A DNA stretch of 62,399 nucleotides, taken from NCBI GenBank assembly GCA_023428245.1, contig JAEYYX010000008.1:1-62399 (forward strand). The letters run 5' to 3'. A program made the position numbers and the translations under genes. The DNA is from Pseudomonadota bacterium. GTDB taxonomy: Bacteria; Myxococcota_A; Polyangia; Polyangiales; Polyangiaceae. Under the pieces are notes generated by a model. It was given only the letters and a program-made list of their open reading frames with translations, was not told where the DNA came from and searched no databases. This document shows, in pieces, positions 15,764 through 23,886 of the stretch (position 1 is its first letter; the number at the start of each line of letters is the position of its first letter).

Positions 15764-17281
15764 TCAGTTCACGTCCCAGCTTACCCAGGCGCCGCTCAGC
15801 CAATCTCCATCTTCGAATGCACCGACTCCTGACTTGCGCACCGCACCCGTCGGACCCGCTTCACTCAGGCAACTCTCGAGCGAAAAGGGAGGCGCGTCTT
15901 GGCTATTTCCCTCCCCGTCATCGAACCAGGACAGGGCCGCCGCAAGAGCTGCTTCATCCGCGTCCAGGTCAACGCCGGCCGAGAACCCAAATGCGCCATC
16001 CGCGAGATGCGCTTGAGAGTCGAGATAGCCGAAGAAGGTTGAGTCATTGATCGTCACCGGCGCGTCCTCCCCCAGAGTCCAGCTCATGTTGCGGAGGCTG
16101 TAGGCCTGATCGAAGCCAAGAGCGACGAGCCCTGAGATCGCGCCGCCTACGCCGCGACGAAGCACCATCGAGCGACTCGTCACACCGAGCTCTGCCGCAC
16201 ACAAGGTCGCGTGCTCTACCTCCACGAAGGTCCGCGGAGTCGCGTCCGTGTTGGCGCTCAAGTTGTCCCACTCGAACCCGTTCGGATCGGAGCTGCTTGC
16301 GCTCTTGTGCCTCCCGAACAGGTAGCTGAGCTTCCCACGGAATCCCTGATCCGCGTCAAACATGTCGTCACCGGAATTGCTCACGACGAGGTGATCCGCG
16401 TTCACTGTCCCGCCAAACCACTCAAAGCCGTCGTCGAGAGCATTGCTCACCATGAGGTGGTGCAGTTTCGTCCCGCGCCCCACGCTGCCCATGGTCAGTC
16501 CGTTGATCTCATTTCCATTGCTGAGATCGACGCCCGCAAACTCGATGCGCACGTAGCTGAGCGAACCGCTGCTGTCGTCGTCGTCATTGCCCCCGTGGTT
16601 CACGCGCTTGTCGGTCTCGGGCAGGATGAACCCTTCAATGCGCGAATCTCCCACGTTGTTCGTGGCTCGCCCGAGGAGCACGACCCCGCCCCAGTCGCCC
16701 GCCTGACGCTCGGGAGCATCGAACTCGCTCGTGAAGACGATCGGAGCGTCGGGACGGCCGTCCGCGTAGATCTTCCCGCCCCGCGCAACGACGAGCACAG
16801 AGGGCTCCCCGCTCGGACGGAAATAGCCACGAATCGTCGTCCCGGGCTCAATCGTGAGCACACTGCCCTCGCTCACGAAGACGTACCCATCGAGATACCA
16901 GTCGCGGTCCTTGGTGAGACAAATGTCTCCCTCGAGGTCACCGCTGAGATCGTCTTCGTCCGGCACAACCCCGCCCGACGGGCACTCGAACTCTTCCTCT
17001 GACGGCCCTCCGCCGCTGCTCGAACCTCCGGTGTCTCCGCTCGCGCCGCCTCCTCCGAGGTTCGGCGAACCGCCGCTCGACTTCGCTCCGCCAGAGCCCT
17101 TCCCGCCAGAGCCCTTCCCGCCAGAGCCCTTCCCGCCGGAGCTTTGAGCGCCGCTGCCCGTTTCGCCCCCCATGTCCTCCGAGTCGCCATCTCCGTCACC
17201 ACTACAGGCCGCCGCGCTCAGGGTCACGCCGAGGAAAGTCGCAGCCAGCGCAATATTGTATCGATTCTTTCGCATGTTCAT
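15764..17281 (-). CDS. Secreted lipoprotein with beta-helix-like domain, partner of TonB receptor
   Basis: 505 residues from the ATG at 17281, chosen because AGGAGA lies eight bases upstream and a lipoprotein signal follows directly (NRYNIALAATFLGVTLSAAA then C). After the cysteine comes an acidic stretch and a Gly/Ser linker (to about 90) encoded partly by a tandem 15-base repeat. The rest resembles a family common next to TonB receptors in Bacteroidetes: VSEGSVLTIEPGTTIRGYF, GKIYADGRPDAPIVFTSEF, GDWGGVVLLGRA, LSYVRIEFAGVDLSNGNEIN, DDGFEWFGGTVNADHLVVSN, GDDMFDADQGFRGKLSYLFG. Repeating short strands suggest a right-handed beta helix. Probably a surface or outer-membrane ligand-binding partner of the adjacent receptor; no catalytic site seen. 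Confidence 0.75.
   Translation of the reverse strand: MNMRKNRYNIALAATFLGVTLSAAACSGDGDGDSEDMGGETGSGAQSSGGKGSGGKGSGGKGSGGAKSSGGSPNLGGGGASGDTGGSSSGGGPSEEEFECPSGGVVPDEDDLSGDLEGDICLTKDRDWYLDGYVFVSEGSVLTIEPGTTIRGYFRPSGEPSVLVVARGGKIYADGRPDAPIVFTSEFDAPERQAGDWGGVVLLGRATNNVGDSRIEGFILPETDKRVNHGGNDDDDSSGSLSYVRIEFAGVDLSNGNEINGLTMGSVGRGTKLHHLMVSNALDDGFEWFGGTVNADHLVVSNSGDDMFDADQGFRGKLSYLFGRHKSASSSDPNGFEWDNLSANTDATPRTFVEVEHATLCAAELGVTSRSMVLRRGVGGAISGLVALGFDQAYSLRNMSWTLGEDAPVTINDSTFFGYLDSQAHLADGAFGFSAGVDLDADEAALAAALSWFDDGEGNSQDAPPFSLESCLSEAGPTGAVRKSGVGAFEDGDWLSGAWVSWDVN
17091..17135 (-). repeat. Three tandem 15-base repeats in the lipoprotein linker
   Basis: CCAGAGCCCTTCCCG occurs three times head to tail at 17091, 17106 and 17121, with a degenerate fourth copy after it. 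On the coding strand it gives Gly-Lys-Gly-Ser-Gly units in the linker behind the lipobox. It could change length by slippage and so vary linker length between strains. Confidence 0.85.
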
Positions 17282-17437
17282 TCTTTTGAATCTCCTGGGC
17301 CGAGACTTTCGCCCCGGGAAGTGACCGTCTGATGCTCGCTCAGTAACTTTTCGAAGAACCATCGAGGCGTGCGCCAAAATGGTGCGCGCGTTCAGTGAGA
17401 ACTCACTTATCGATCACTGGGAGCGCCCTTCTGCCGC

Positions 17438-20386
17438 TCAAAGCTCATACTTGAGAGTGAGGCCCAGGGTGCGCCCAGTCGTAAACTCTCGCACCACAAA
17501 GGCGCCGCCCTCTCCCTCTCCTTGGGTGACCCGCACCGGACTGTTCAAGAGGTTCTCGAGGCTGAGCTTCGCCTCCCAATGGCTCAAGAACTTCTGACCC
17601 AGTGAGAAGTCCAGCATGGGGCGTGGCTGCTCGTAAGCGTCCGGGAGGCCCTGCGTGCCGACTTGGACGATGCGGGCGCCGCTCACGTTAAAAAGAAGGC
17701 GCGCGCTGGTTCCATGGTCGTTCTGATAGTCGAGAGCAAAATTGAAGACGACAGGGGCTTGCTTGACCATCGGGCGATTCAGGTTCGTCATGAAGGTCTG
17801 ATCGGCCCCCGTGTCTTCTCCCCCGGGGTCGATCTGAACGCGCGAACTCACCAATGCAACGTTCGTAACGATCGAGAAGGGCACGAGCAAAGGCGAGAGG
17901 AACCCTAGATTCTTCCTCGCCTCAATCTCGACCCCGAGGAGCACGGCGCCGGGACTGTTCACGAAGGTGACATTCGTGGCGTCACCAGCAGGCTTCAGGA
18001 TCGTCTCGATGGGGTCTTCGAAGGTCTTTGAGAAAACGCTCAGTGCCAGCGCTTCGCGTAAGGTCGGGAAGTACTCGATCCGAACGTCAAAGTTATGAAT
18101 TCGGGTCAGGCGCAGCGCGGGGTTGCCGAGCGTCTCGTACCCACCGAAGTAGTCGCTGAAGGCAAACGGCGCGAGCTCGCGCACCTGCGGGCGCGCGAGA
18201 GTCTTACCGTAACCGACCCGAAGCTGAAACTTCGGGGTCGCCGAATAGACGAGCGACGCCGCGGGCAAGGCATCAATGTCATTGAGGTCTGCTCCTGCGA
18301 CGTTGGGGGTCAGGCCGAGTTGCTCGACAGGATAAGCCGTCTGGTCGGTGGCCTCGACCCGCGCCCCGAGGACGAAGCGCAACCGCTCGAGAGGCTCTGC
18401 ATCGACCATCAGGTAGCCCGCGTAAATGTTGAGTTCAGACTGAAAGGCATCGGTCGGCCGCGTGCCTTCGACGAGAGTGAGGGCCGACGGATACTCGCCT
18501 CGAGCGCCGGTCCCGATGTTCTCGGAGCTCATGTGCTCGTCAGGACATCCCGCCGGGAAGCTCGAGCTGGCGCTCTCACAGTAGAGGCGATCGTTGGCGG
18601 CCCTTTGGTAGTAAAAGCGCCGCGCCGAGAATTCGCGCACTTTTCTCGTAACCAGGCCACCAAACTTGAGCTTGTTTGTTTCCCCGAAGAGCGGCTGAGC
18701 ATAGTCGAGCAAACCGCCGTAGGTGTCTTCGAATTGGCCGGAGTAAAAGTGGCGCCCGCTGTTCGAGCCATCCGCATATTGGTACGGCGGACCCATCGAG
18801 CTGGTGTAATAGTAGAGGCTATCGCGCGTCCCTGGCTCGTCCCGCGTAGCTTGAGCAATGAAGGCGCTATAGGTGAGTTCTGCTCCCCCGAGCTCAGATA
18901 GCACGTGCTCTCCTCGGAGCTGGCCGAGGTTCATCCTCTGCTGCACGAAGCTGAGGCGCGTGTTGTTCAGGGTGGTCTGGGTTTGACCGTCGAAGCCGTC
19001 GAAGATCTGGGCACGACTATTCGAGTTCAACATCGATAGTCCCGTGAGCCTGAGGCTGTTTTTCTTATCGATCTCGAGGATGGCAGAGCCAAAGAGCCCC
19101 CAGCGCACGCTGTCCTGGCCCGAATTGAACCTCCAATCGAAGCGTCTCTGCACGCTTCCCCGATCGAGCGCGAGGACTCTTTCGATGCCGTCTGTGACGC
19201 GCTCGTAAGAGCGGTCGTAGTTCGCCGAGGCAATGAACCCGAAGCGGGATGCCTTCCCGAAGCTCCAGCCATTGCCCCCAACAAGACTCAGCCCGTGGTT
19301 CGGCGGCGTCCAGGCACCGCTCGAGGTCGAACTCTTCTCAGCCAGAGCGCGCCCGAACCCAGTCAACTCCTCGCCCGTGATCCGGCTCCCGTCAGGCTTC
19401 TGTCCACGGTACGATACTGGATGATCTGTAGGAAACTCTTCAGGGAGCGCGCGCGTTCCGTCGTCGATGCCCAAAAAGTCGAGCCCTCCCCCTTTGTAAC
19501 CTGGCCGCTCCTGGAAGGTCGCCTGGTCGTTAAAACCGCCCTTCAGCGACAGGCTGAAGACAGGCGCCCGCGGAATCTCTCGAGTCTCGATCGACACCGA
19601 CCCGCCTGCAAAGTCTGCGGGCATGTCCGGACTGAACGTCTTTCGAATGTTGATGCTATCGATGACCAGCGCTGGGAACAAATCGAGAGGGACCGAGGCC
19701 CGATTCGGATCGGGGCTCGATAGGGGCGCTCCGTGCAGAAGGGCGTTCGTATAGCGCTCACCGAGCCCTCGCACGTAGACGAAGCGACCATCGACCACCG
19801 TGGCACCAACGACGCGCTGCGCCGCTTCCGCTGCGTTCGAATCGGGCGTCTTGTCGATCTCTGCCCGCCCGACACCATCCTGAGCCGAGGCCGATCTCTG
19901 TCGCCGGAGGATCTGTCCCTCGACCGTCGCACCTGCTGCAGAATCCTCAATCACGACCTCGTCGACGGCCCCCGATTGAGCGATCAATGAGACATCGATC
20001 CGATCGACTCCTCCCGCACGAACCTCCACCCCATCGATCGTTTGAGCATCGTGGAGCTCATAGAAGATCTCGAGCTTGTACGACCCCGGCGTCAGCTCCA
20101 GGCGATAGTACCCGTCGTAGTCGGTGAAGGTCTCGAGCTTCGTGCCCGTCACCTTCACGCTCGCCTCGAGCGCCGGCTCTCCGCTCTCAGCGCTCCGCAC
20201 CTGTCCCCAAACCACGCCCAGCTCCGAGCTCGAAGGCGGGGCCGACGCAGATTGTGGTTCGTGCGTTTCAGAAGCCCAAAGCACGCCCGACGGCGTGATC
20301 CCAAGGAACAAGCAAATGAAGAGGGCGACGAAGAAGATGCGCTGCACTGCGAGCGGGAATCTCCCGGCCCTTGGTGACGACGCCAT
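17438..20386 (-). CDS. TonB-dependent outer-membrane receptor with carboxypeptidase-regulatory-like domain
   Basis: 982 residues. Signal peptide (about 1-40, hydrophobic core IFFVALFICLFLGITPSGVL), a carboxypeptidase-regulatory-like beta-sandwich at about 52-125 (GVVWGQVRSAESGEPALEAS, TDYDGYYRLELTPGSYKLEI), a plug at about 155-270 (SAEIDKTPDSNAAEAAQRVV-like region, VDGRFVYVRGLGERYTNALL, DMPADFAGGSVSIETREIPR) and a 22-strand-type barrel ending in aromatic GRTLGLTLKYEL. The extra domain is typical of large receptors that take up glycans or other bulky ligands. Start ATG at 20386 has GAGG seven bases upstream. The substrate is not readable. With the lipoprotein, ExbB/ExbD and TonB nearby it forms a full import unit. 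Confidence 0.93.
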   Translation of the reverse strand: MASSPRAGRFPLAVQRIFFVALFICLFLGITPSGVLWASETHEPQSASAPPSSSELGVVWGQVRSAESGEPALEASVKVTGTKLETFTDYDGYYRLELTPGSYKLEIFYELHDAQTIDGVEVRAGGVDRIDVSLIAQSGAVDEVVIEDSAAGATVEGQILRRQRSASAQDGVGRAEIDKTPDSNAAEAAQRVVGATVVDGRFVYVRGLGERYTNALLHGAPLSSPDPNRASVPLDLFPALVIDSINIRKTFSPDMPADFAGGSVSIETREIPRAPVFSLSLKGGFNDQATFQERPGYKGGGLDFLGIDDGTRALPEEFPTDHPVSYRGQKPDGSRITGEELTGFGRALAEKSSTSSGAWTPPNHGLSLVGGNGWSFGKASRFGFIASANYDRSYERVTDGIERVLALDRGSVQRRFDWRFNSGQDSVRWGLFGSAILEIDKKNSLRLTGLSMLNSNSRAQIFDGFDGQTQTTLNNTRLSFVQQRMNLGQLRGEHVLSELGGAELTYSAFIAQATRDEPGTRDSLYYYTSSMGPPYQYADGSNSGRHFYSGQFEDTYGGLLDYAQPLFGETNKLKFGGLVTRKVREFSARRFYYQRAANDRLYCESASSSFPAGCPDEHMSSENIGTGARGEYPSALTLVEGTRPTDAFQSELNIYAGYLMVDAEPLERLRFVLGARVEATDQTAYPVEQLGLTPNVAGADLNDIDALPAASLVYSATPKFQLRVGYGKTLARPQVRELAPFAFSDYFGGYETLGNPALRLTRIHNFDVRIEYFPTLREALALSVFSKTFEDPIETILKPAGDATNVTFVNSPGAVLLGVEIEARKNLGFLSPLLVPFSIVTNVALVSSRVQIDPGGEDTGADQTFMTNLNRPMVKQAPVVFNFALDYQNDHGTSARLLFNVSGARIVQVGTQGLPDAYEQPRPMLDFSLGQKFLSHWEAKLSLENLLNSPVRVTQGEGEGGAFVVREFTTGRTLGLTLKYEL

Positions 20387-20572
20387 GACGACCTCGGAAA
20401 CAAGCCGTGAACGAGAGGGCGCGAAGCCGAATCATGAGCGCCGCTCCGACCCGAGACCTAAGCTGTTCTGCGCATCGGCTCGAGTTCCCAAGACCTCAAA
20501 AATGGACGATAAGGTCGCTCAGGCGTGCATGGGACACCGGAGCAAGAGCGAGCAAGCGGAGAAAGGGACCAC

Positions 20573-21415
20573 GTGACGGCATCTCGACTCGTGGGCCGCG
20601 TCCTCGCTCGACTCTACCGCTCGACGTGCGTGTCGCTGGGGATCGACCCCGTCACCAAGCTCCGGATTCGGCGACGGTCTGACCTGGCGAAGCTCGGGGG
20701 GAAAGGCGGCGCCTGGAGCGTCCCTGAGCAGCTCCTCGGACCGAGTTCGGTCGTGTATTGTGTTGGCTGTGGGGAGGACATCTCGTTCGACCTCGCGCTC
20801 ATGGAGCGCATTGGGTGCACTGTCCACGCTTTCGATCCAACTCCTCGCGCGATCGCGTACGTCGACCGAGTGGCGGGCAAGAATCCCAAGTACCAGTTCC
20901 AAGCGGTCGGCTTATGGAGTGAGAGGAAAATCATGCGGTTTTTTGCACCTCGCGAACCGCAACACGTTTCCCACTCCCTGCTCAACATGCAAGGGACCGA
21001 AGAATACTTCGAGGCTCCCGTAGAGCGCTTGAGAGACCTTCAAGCAGCCCTCGGCCACGAAACGCTCGACCTGCTCAAGCTCGATATCGAGGGCGCAGAG
21101 TACGAGGTCCTGCGAACGCTTGCTGAGGATTCGATCTTTCCTCGAGTTCTCTGCGTAGAGTTCGACGAATTCTTCCATCCCCTCGACGAAAAGTGGCACT
21201 CACGCATCGTCGAGAACGTTCAGCGCCTGGTCGAACTTGGATACGAACTCGTTTTCACGCCCGGCAACGCAAACTACACTTTCGTCCACACTCGCTCAGT
21301 GGAACCTGCCTCCTCCAGGGGCTCGGCCCGACGCGCCGAGAATTCCTCTATTTCAGGACAGGCTTGGTCAAAATTGCGATCGAACGAGCCCCCGCGGCGC
21401 GGGCAAGATCCATAG
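20573..21415 (+). CDS. FkbM-family methyltransferase
   Basis: 280 residues from the GTG at 20573, chosen over a GTG 48 bases earlier because GGAGAAAGGG lies just upstream. The SAM-binding fold is seen in VYCVGCGEDISFDLALMERI and VHAFDPTPRAIAYVDRV (about 60-100), followed by the FkbM signature LDLLKLDIEGAEYEVLRTLA (about 160-180) and RVLCVEFDEFFH. FkbM-type enzymes methylate hydroxyl groups of polyketides, glycans and lipids. Here it lies divergent to the receptor gene and overlaps the convergent exbD by 68 bases; its last 23 residues are basic and Ser-rich and encoded antisense to exbD. Substrate unknown; the polysaccharide locus is one candidate source. Confidence 0.8.
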   Translation: MTASRLVGRVLARLYRSTCVSLGIDPVTKLRIRRRSDLAKLGGKGGAWSVPEQLLGPSSVVYCVGCGEDISFDLALMERIGCTVHAFDPTPRAIAYVDRVAGKNPKYQFQAVGLWSERKIMRFFAPREPQHVSHSLLNMQGTEEYFEAPVERLRDLQAALGHETLDLLKLDIEGAEYEVLRTLAEDSIFPRVLCVEFDEFFHPLDEKWHSRIVENVQRLVELGYELVFTPGNANYTFVHTRSVEPASSRGSARRAENSSISGQAWSKLRSNEPPRRGQDP

Positions 21416-21776
21416 CTTCCGCGGCGACACCGTAAGGCGCTTGGTCGTGAGCGTCGAAATAGACGACCTTTTGGCCCGTGGCCGCGAGCATACGAGGCAG
21501 ACGCTGACCGAGCTCGTTCTTTTCGAGGATTGTCTGATTCAGGCGAATGACTCCCGCGCGATCCACAGTCATCACCAAAGGATCCTGACTCTCGGGAGGC
21601 GGCGACGGCGTCTGCTTCTCGTCCGGTTTTGGGGGCAAGTTGATCCAGAAGGTCTTCGTCATCATCGGCGTCACCATCATGAAGATGATGAGGACGACGA
21701 GGGCGACGTCGACGAGCGGGGTCACGTTCATGATCGGCGCGGGGTTTCTTCCCCCGGAGGATGAGGTCATCGCCAT
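21348..21776 (-). CDS. exbD: ExbD/TolR-family energy transducer (second copy)
   Basis: 142 residues. One membrane helix near the N-terminus with the essential aspartate in MNVTPLVDVALVVLIIFMMV (about 16-35), then a periplasmic domain. ExbD works with ExbB to use the proton gradient to drive TonB. It follows another exbD on the same strand (28-base gap); two different ExbD proteins in one operon suggest a mixed ExbD dimer, as in Xanthomonas and some other bacteria. The gene end overlaps the convergent FkbM gene. Confidence 0.92.
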   Translation of the reverse strand: MAMTSSSGGRNPAPIMNVTPLVDVALVVLIIFMMVTPMMTKTFWINLPPKPDEKQTPSPPPESQDPLVMTVDRAGVIRLNQTILEKNELGQRLPRMLAATGQKVVYFDAHDQAPYGVAAEAMDLARAAGARSIAILTKPVLK

Positions 21777-21804
21777 GACTGAATGCCTTTCTTGAAGCAG
21801 CGGT

Positions 21805-22233
21805 TCACGGGTTCGGCCCTTTTCGTTCTGTCACCTTGAGGCTGACGCCCTTGAAGCCAACGCTCTGGAGCCGCGCGAACGTGTCTCTCACCTTGCCGTA
21901 GTCCAAACGCGCGTCCGCCTTGAGGAGGAGAGTCCTTTCGGGCTCGGCTGCGTGCAGCCTCCGCACTTCGTCTTCAAGCTCGCGGTGCTCAATCAGTCGC
22001 TCCTCGACGAGGACCCGCCCGCTCGGGGCGAGTACGACGTCAATCGGGTGGAGGTCCTTCGGCTTCGGATCTGGCATCGCAAGAGCAGGGAGCTCGATCG
22101 GCTCTCCCTCATTGAGGGCGGGAGTAATGACCATAAAGATGATCAAGAGGACGAGCACCACGTCCACCAGGGGCGTGACATTCATCTCCGGTTCAGGCTG
22201 CTTTTTCGGACCTGACAGCGGACTTCTTCCCAT
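21805..22233 (-). CDS. exbD: ExbD/TolR-family energy transducer (first copy)
   Basis: 142 residues with the same layout as the next gene but differing strongly outside the helix: MNVTPLVDVVLVLLIIFMVI with the proton-path aspartate, then an acidic/Pro-rich linker and a periplasmic domain (VLAPSGRVLVEERLIEHREL). GGAGA lies just before the ATG. Its first 41 bases overlap the end of exbB in another frame, an unusually long overlap that suggests tight coupling of ExbB and ExbD production. Confidence 0.92.
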   Translation of the reverse strand: MGRSPLSGPKKQPEPEMNVTPLVDVVLVLLIIFMVITPALNEGEPIELPALAMPDPKPKDLHPIDVVLAPSGRVLVEERLIEHRELEDEVRRLHAAEPERTLLLKADARLDYGKVRDTFARLQSVGFKGVSLKVTERKGPNP

Positions 22234-22888
22234 GGTTTTTCTCCATTTCGTCTAAGAACTCACCCACGGCTCTCCCGATATTGGCCTCGATCCCGAGGAC
22301 CCGGGACGAGAGGTAGTTGAAGAAGAGGACCGCCGGGATCGCGACCATCAAGCCGAAAGCTGTCTCAATCAGCGCTTCGGAGATGCCCGAGGAGACCGCA
22401 GCGATGCCGGCGCTACCCGCCTTTCCGATGCTCGCGAACGCTGCGATGATGCCGACAACGGTTCCGAGCAGTCCGACGAACGGCGCCACAGAACCGACCG
22501 AAGCAAGAATGCTCATTCCGCGCCGAAGGTCAGCGCTCGTCGCTTCGAGGCTGCGGGTCGCTTCTCCTCGCACCAGTTCAAGCGGGGAGACTCCTCCCGA
22601 GTGCTCCCGAACAGCTACATACTTGGAAGCGAGTCGCTCGAAGAGCTGCGCCAGCGGGGCATTGTTGTGTTTCCTCGCCACCTCGATCAGCTTAGTGAGC
22701 TCCCAAGCCTCGAATGCCAAACGCGCGTCGGCGAGGAAAGCCTTGGTCGCGGACGCTGCTTTGGCGAAGGACCAGAAGCGCTCGACGACAACTCCCACCG
22801 AAGCAAGCGCCATGAGGAAGAGGGAGAAGGCGATGCCCTTGCTGAGTAGGCTCATGTGAGCCCAAATGTGCACAAGATCAAATGTCAT
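22193..22888 (-). CDS. exbB: ExbB, TonB-system proton channel protein
   Basis: 231 residues with three membrane helices (about 14-35, 125-150, 170-192). Signatures are GMSILASVGSVAPFVGLLGT, VVGIIAAFASIGKAG and ISEALIETAFGLMVAIPAVL, matching the MotA/TolQ/ExbB channel. It forms the pentamer around the ExbD helices. AAAGGA precedes the ATG. The last residues (NHGKKSAVRSEKAA) are read through the start of exbD. Together with tonB upstream it forms the inner-membrane motor for the receptor in this region. Confidence 0.93.
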   Translation of the reverse strand: MTFDLVHIWAHMSLLSKGIAFSLFLMALASVGVVVERFWSFAKAASATKAFLADARLAFEAWELTKLIEVARKHNNAPLAQLFERLASKYVAVREHSGGVSPLELVRGEATRSLEATSADLRRGMSILASVGSVAPFVGLLGTVVGIIAAFASIGKAGSAGIAAVSSGISEALIETAFGLMVAIPAVLFFNYLSSRVLGIEANIGRAVGEFLDEMEKNHGKKSAVRSEKAA

Positions 22889-22935
22889 ATGATTCCTTTG
22901 GTACTTTCAAAATCCTTTACGGGGCCTCTTGAGGC

Positions 22936-23745
22936 TCATTCGTTCGTCTTGAGCTGAAAGACGCAGCGAGTGTTCTTGATGACGGCAACGGCAAGGCCCG
23001 TGGCCTTGCTTGTGGCAGGCTGATATTTCGATCCTCGCACCTTCGTCTCACAAGCCTCCCGAAGCTCCTCGGGACCGCTCACCGCCTGGATGTCGGTCGG
23101 TTCGCCCGAAACCGAGACCACAAACTTCACGACCACCACACCTTCAATCCCGCTTGCCTTGGCGGCGGCTGGATACGCCGTCACACCGCGCTGGATTTCA
23201 ATCGGCGGATTCGTCTCCGCGCTCACACGAACAGGCCCGCTCGGCGCACGCGGCGCTGCTGCTGTCGGCGCCGTTACCGCGACGCTCACAGGAGCCGCCG
23301 GTGCGCGCGCGGTCCGCGGACCCGTCGCCGCGTATTGGTAGGGATCGAATGCCGCTCCGTACGGATTCGTGTCGGCCTTCGGCTCGGCCTCCGGGGGGGG
23401 CTGGCTCGGAATTTCCGTCGGGACGACGAGCTTCGGCATGACAGGACTCGGGGGGCGCGGGGCGCTCGGTTCGGGCTCGGGGGCAGGCTCGGGCTGCGCC
23501 TCGGGTTCGGGTTCCGGCTCCTCAGGCTCGATGCGGTCGACGAGCTGGACGTCCAGGACTGGTTCCTCGGGGGGCGGCGTGAATTCCGCTGGCGCGTTCA
23601 TCGCCAGGACGGCCCCTGTCGACAGGATCGCCACCGCGCCGAGGCCCCAGCCGAGGGCCATCCGCTTGAATCTTTGGCTGTCTTGGGGCTTTCCCTGCCA
23701 CGCGTCGAGGTCCATGTCGTCGCGCCGAATCTGCACGCGGTCCAT
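22936..23745 (-). CDS. tonB: TonB, energy-coupling protein
   Basis: 269 residues. A short cytoplasmic N-terminus, one membrane helix (about 29-48, LGWGLGAVAILSTGAVLAMN), a long Pro/Glu-rich periplasmic spacer (about 50-180, many Glu-Pro repeats) and a C-terminal TonB domain (about 190-269) with PAAAKASGIEGVVVVKFVVS. The spacer can span the periplasm and reach the receptor's TonB box. The gene is first in tonB-exbB-exbD-exbD and divergent from the response regulator, with 141 bases between them. The C-terminus ends in a Cys-containing strand (NTRCVFQLK). Confidence 0.92.
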   Translation of the reverse strand: MDRVQIRRDDMDLDAWQGKPQDSQRFKRMALGWGLGAVAILSTGAVLAMNAPAEFTPPPEEPVLDVQLVDRIEPEEPEPEPEAQPEPAPEPEPSAPRPPSPVMPKLVVPTEIPSQPPPEAEPKADTNPYGAAFDPYQYAATGPRTARAPAAPVSVAVTAPTAAAPRAPSGPVRVSAETNPPIEIQRGVTAYPAAAKASGIEGVVVVKFVVSVSGEPTDIQAVSGPEELREACETKVRGSKYQPATSKATGLAVAVIKNTRCVFQLKTNE

Positions 23746-23837
23746 GACGAATCGATGACGGATCAGGAAAAGTCCGGTGAACGCGCGGTCAGCGCGAAGA
23801 GGCCCCCTGGGGCGACAAGTTTCCTCGAATCCACCTT

Positions 23838-23856
23838 TTGTTCACCGAGCTGTCAC
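23838..23856 (+). promoter_or_regulatory. Pho-box-like imperfect direct repeat
   Basis: TTGTTCA and CTGTCAC lie 12 bases apart in the gap between tonB and the PhoB-like regulator gene. They resemble two PhoB half-sites (CTGTCAT), but the classic period is 11 bases and only one pair is seen. Low confidence; noted because the adjacent gene encodes a PhoB-type protein that could control itself and tonB. Confidence 0.2.
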
Positions 23857-23886
23857 AGGCCAGCCGTAGCGAGAAGGAGGTTGAAC

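Noticed and set aside
17091..17135. CRISPR-like repeats
   Set aside because: Repeats are directly adjacent without spacers and encode a Gly-rich linker.
23335..23886. N-terminal extension of the response regulator frame across tonB
   Set aside because: The receiver domain starts at the ATG at 23887, which has a perfect ribosome site; the extension is Gly/Arg-rich shadow of tonB.
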